DNA of 7,386 bases from positions 1 to 7,386 of the forward strand of contig JABJIU010000028.1 in NCBI GenBank assembly GCA_018661145.1, in the 5' to 3' direction. Both the position numbers and the translations under genes were made by a program. Position 1 is the stretch's first letter; each line of letters starts with the position of its first letter. Source of the stretch: Pseudomonadota bacterium. Its GTDB lineage: Bacteria > Pseudomonadota > Gammaproteobacteria > Arenicellales > UBA868. Shown one piece after another: positions 7,212 to 7,386 of the stretch. The notes beneath the pieces were generated by a model. The model did no database searches. It had not been told where the DNA came from and saw nothing but the letters and a program-made list of their open reading frames with translations.

Positions 7212-7327
7212 TCGCTGGAAATAAGTTAGAGAACTAGTTGGATTTTACCGGGATGTTTCGCCGGGCATGATAGTCTGTTCAGATCAGATCATCACATCTG
7301 TCTGAACCAGAAAATAGTCTAGACGCG
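7212..7327 (-). promoter_or_regulatory. Upstream leader of the fdhB-fdhA-folD operon (promoter not resolved)
   Basis: No convincing coding frame crosses this stretch. Read on the minus strand it should hold the operon promoter unless transcription comes from a gene further right. A TATCAT hexamer (plus-strand 7267-7272) resembles a -10 box, but the hexamer 17 bases upstream, GTGATG, matches only three positions of the -35 consensus. No sigma-54 type GG/GC pair was found. Two CCGGG copies lie at 7248-7252 and 7261-7265. The large inverted repeat at 7277-7307 would sit just upstream of, or overlap, the putative -35 site. Treat the promoter as unproven. Confidence 0.3.
7277..7307. repeat. 12-bp imperfect inverted repeat upstream of fdhB
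   Basis: The left arm GTTCAGATCAGAT (7277-7289) pairs with the right arm ATCTGTCTGAAC (7296-7307) over 12 base pairs with one bulged T (7284) and a 6-base loop, CATCAC. No T-tract follows on either strand, so it is a poor Rho-independent terminator. Its position about 65-95 bp before the fdhB start fits an operator for a dimeric regulator. An mRNA hairpin, or the end structure of a gene lying to the right, are the alternatives. Direct copies of ATAGTCT at 7270-7276 and 7314-7320 flank it. Confidence 0.6.
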
Positions 7328-7386
7328 TCACTCAGGCATCCGTCCAGGCACGTCGTCCCACACTGTCGCCCAGACATCAGCAAGGC
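7328..7386 (-). CDS. Possible C-terminal end of an unidentified gene (partial)
   Basis: On the minus strand, one frame entering from the right edge encodes LADVWATVWDDVPGRMPE and then stops at TGA (7328-7330). The composition looks protein-like, but 18 codons are too few to identify a family or to exclude chance. A second minus-strand frame is also open from the edge, to a stop near 7280, and looks less protein-like. If real, the gene ends 116 bp before fdhB on the same strand and could be an upstream operon member. Confidence 0.25.
   Translation of the reverse strand, partial: LADVWATVWDDVPGRMPE

Noticed and set aside
6960..7229. Plus-strand open frame of 89 codons over the 5' end of fdhB
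   Set aside because: It is antisense to the NuoE-like domain of FdhB, which is well supported; its protein sequence shows nothing recognisable.
7275..7310. CTG/CAG-containing repeat upstream of fdhB as a LexA site
   Set aside because: No CTGT-N8-ACAG spacing can be made on either strand from these bases.

Overview
The window reads as ordinary chromosomal DNA of a proteobacterium, most likely a gammaproteobacterium. This rests on protein character only: an ImuC/DnaE2-type polymerase, a proteobacterial FolD, and a two-subunit NAD-linked formate dehydrogenase. Base composition looks moderately GC-rich throughout and no gene stands out as foreign. No rRNA, tRNA, CRISPR array, transposase or integrase was seen.

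Layout: positions 1-1830 (+) hold the C-terminal three fifths of dnaE2 (imuC), the error-prone translesion polymerase; its 5' part lies off the left edge. It converges, across 43 bp, on a three-gene block on the minus strand that reads right to left: fdhB (7211-5529), fdhA (5532-2794) and folD (2755-1874). fdhB and fdhA overlap by 4 bases (GTGA), and fdhA and folD are 38 bp apart with a good ribosome binding site, so the block is very probably one operon. The 174 bp right of fdhB carry a 12-bp imperfect inverted repeat and possibly the last 18 codons of another minus-strand gene.

How the genes work together: FolD interconverts methylene-THF and 10-formyl-THF, yielding NADPH in the oxidative direction. 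FdhA and FdhB form a soluble molybdenum- or tungsten-bis-MGD formate dehydrogenase that passes formate electrons to NAD+. The operon therefore looks like the terminal oxidation arm for folate-bound one-carbon units (methylene-THF to formyl-THF to formate to CO2). The step releasing formate (PurU or FtfL) is not in the window. The beta subunit is a natural fusion of the FdsG (NuoE-like) and FdsB (NuoF-like) proteins, the arrangement known from Methylobacterium extorquens Fdh1. dnaE2 has no evident functional link with the operon.

I looked for an undescribed system and did not find a convincing one. The points most worth a second look are the formate dehydrogenase-folD linkage, the inverted repeat upstream of fdhB, and the possible gene end at the right edge.
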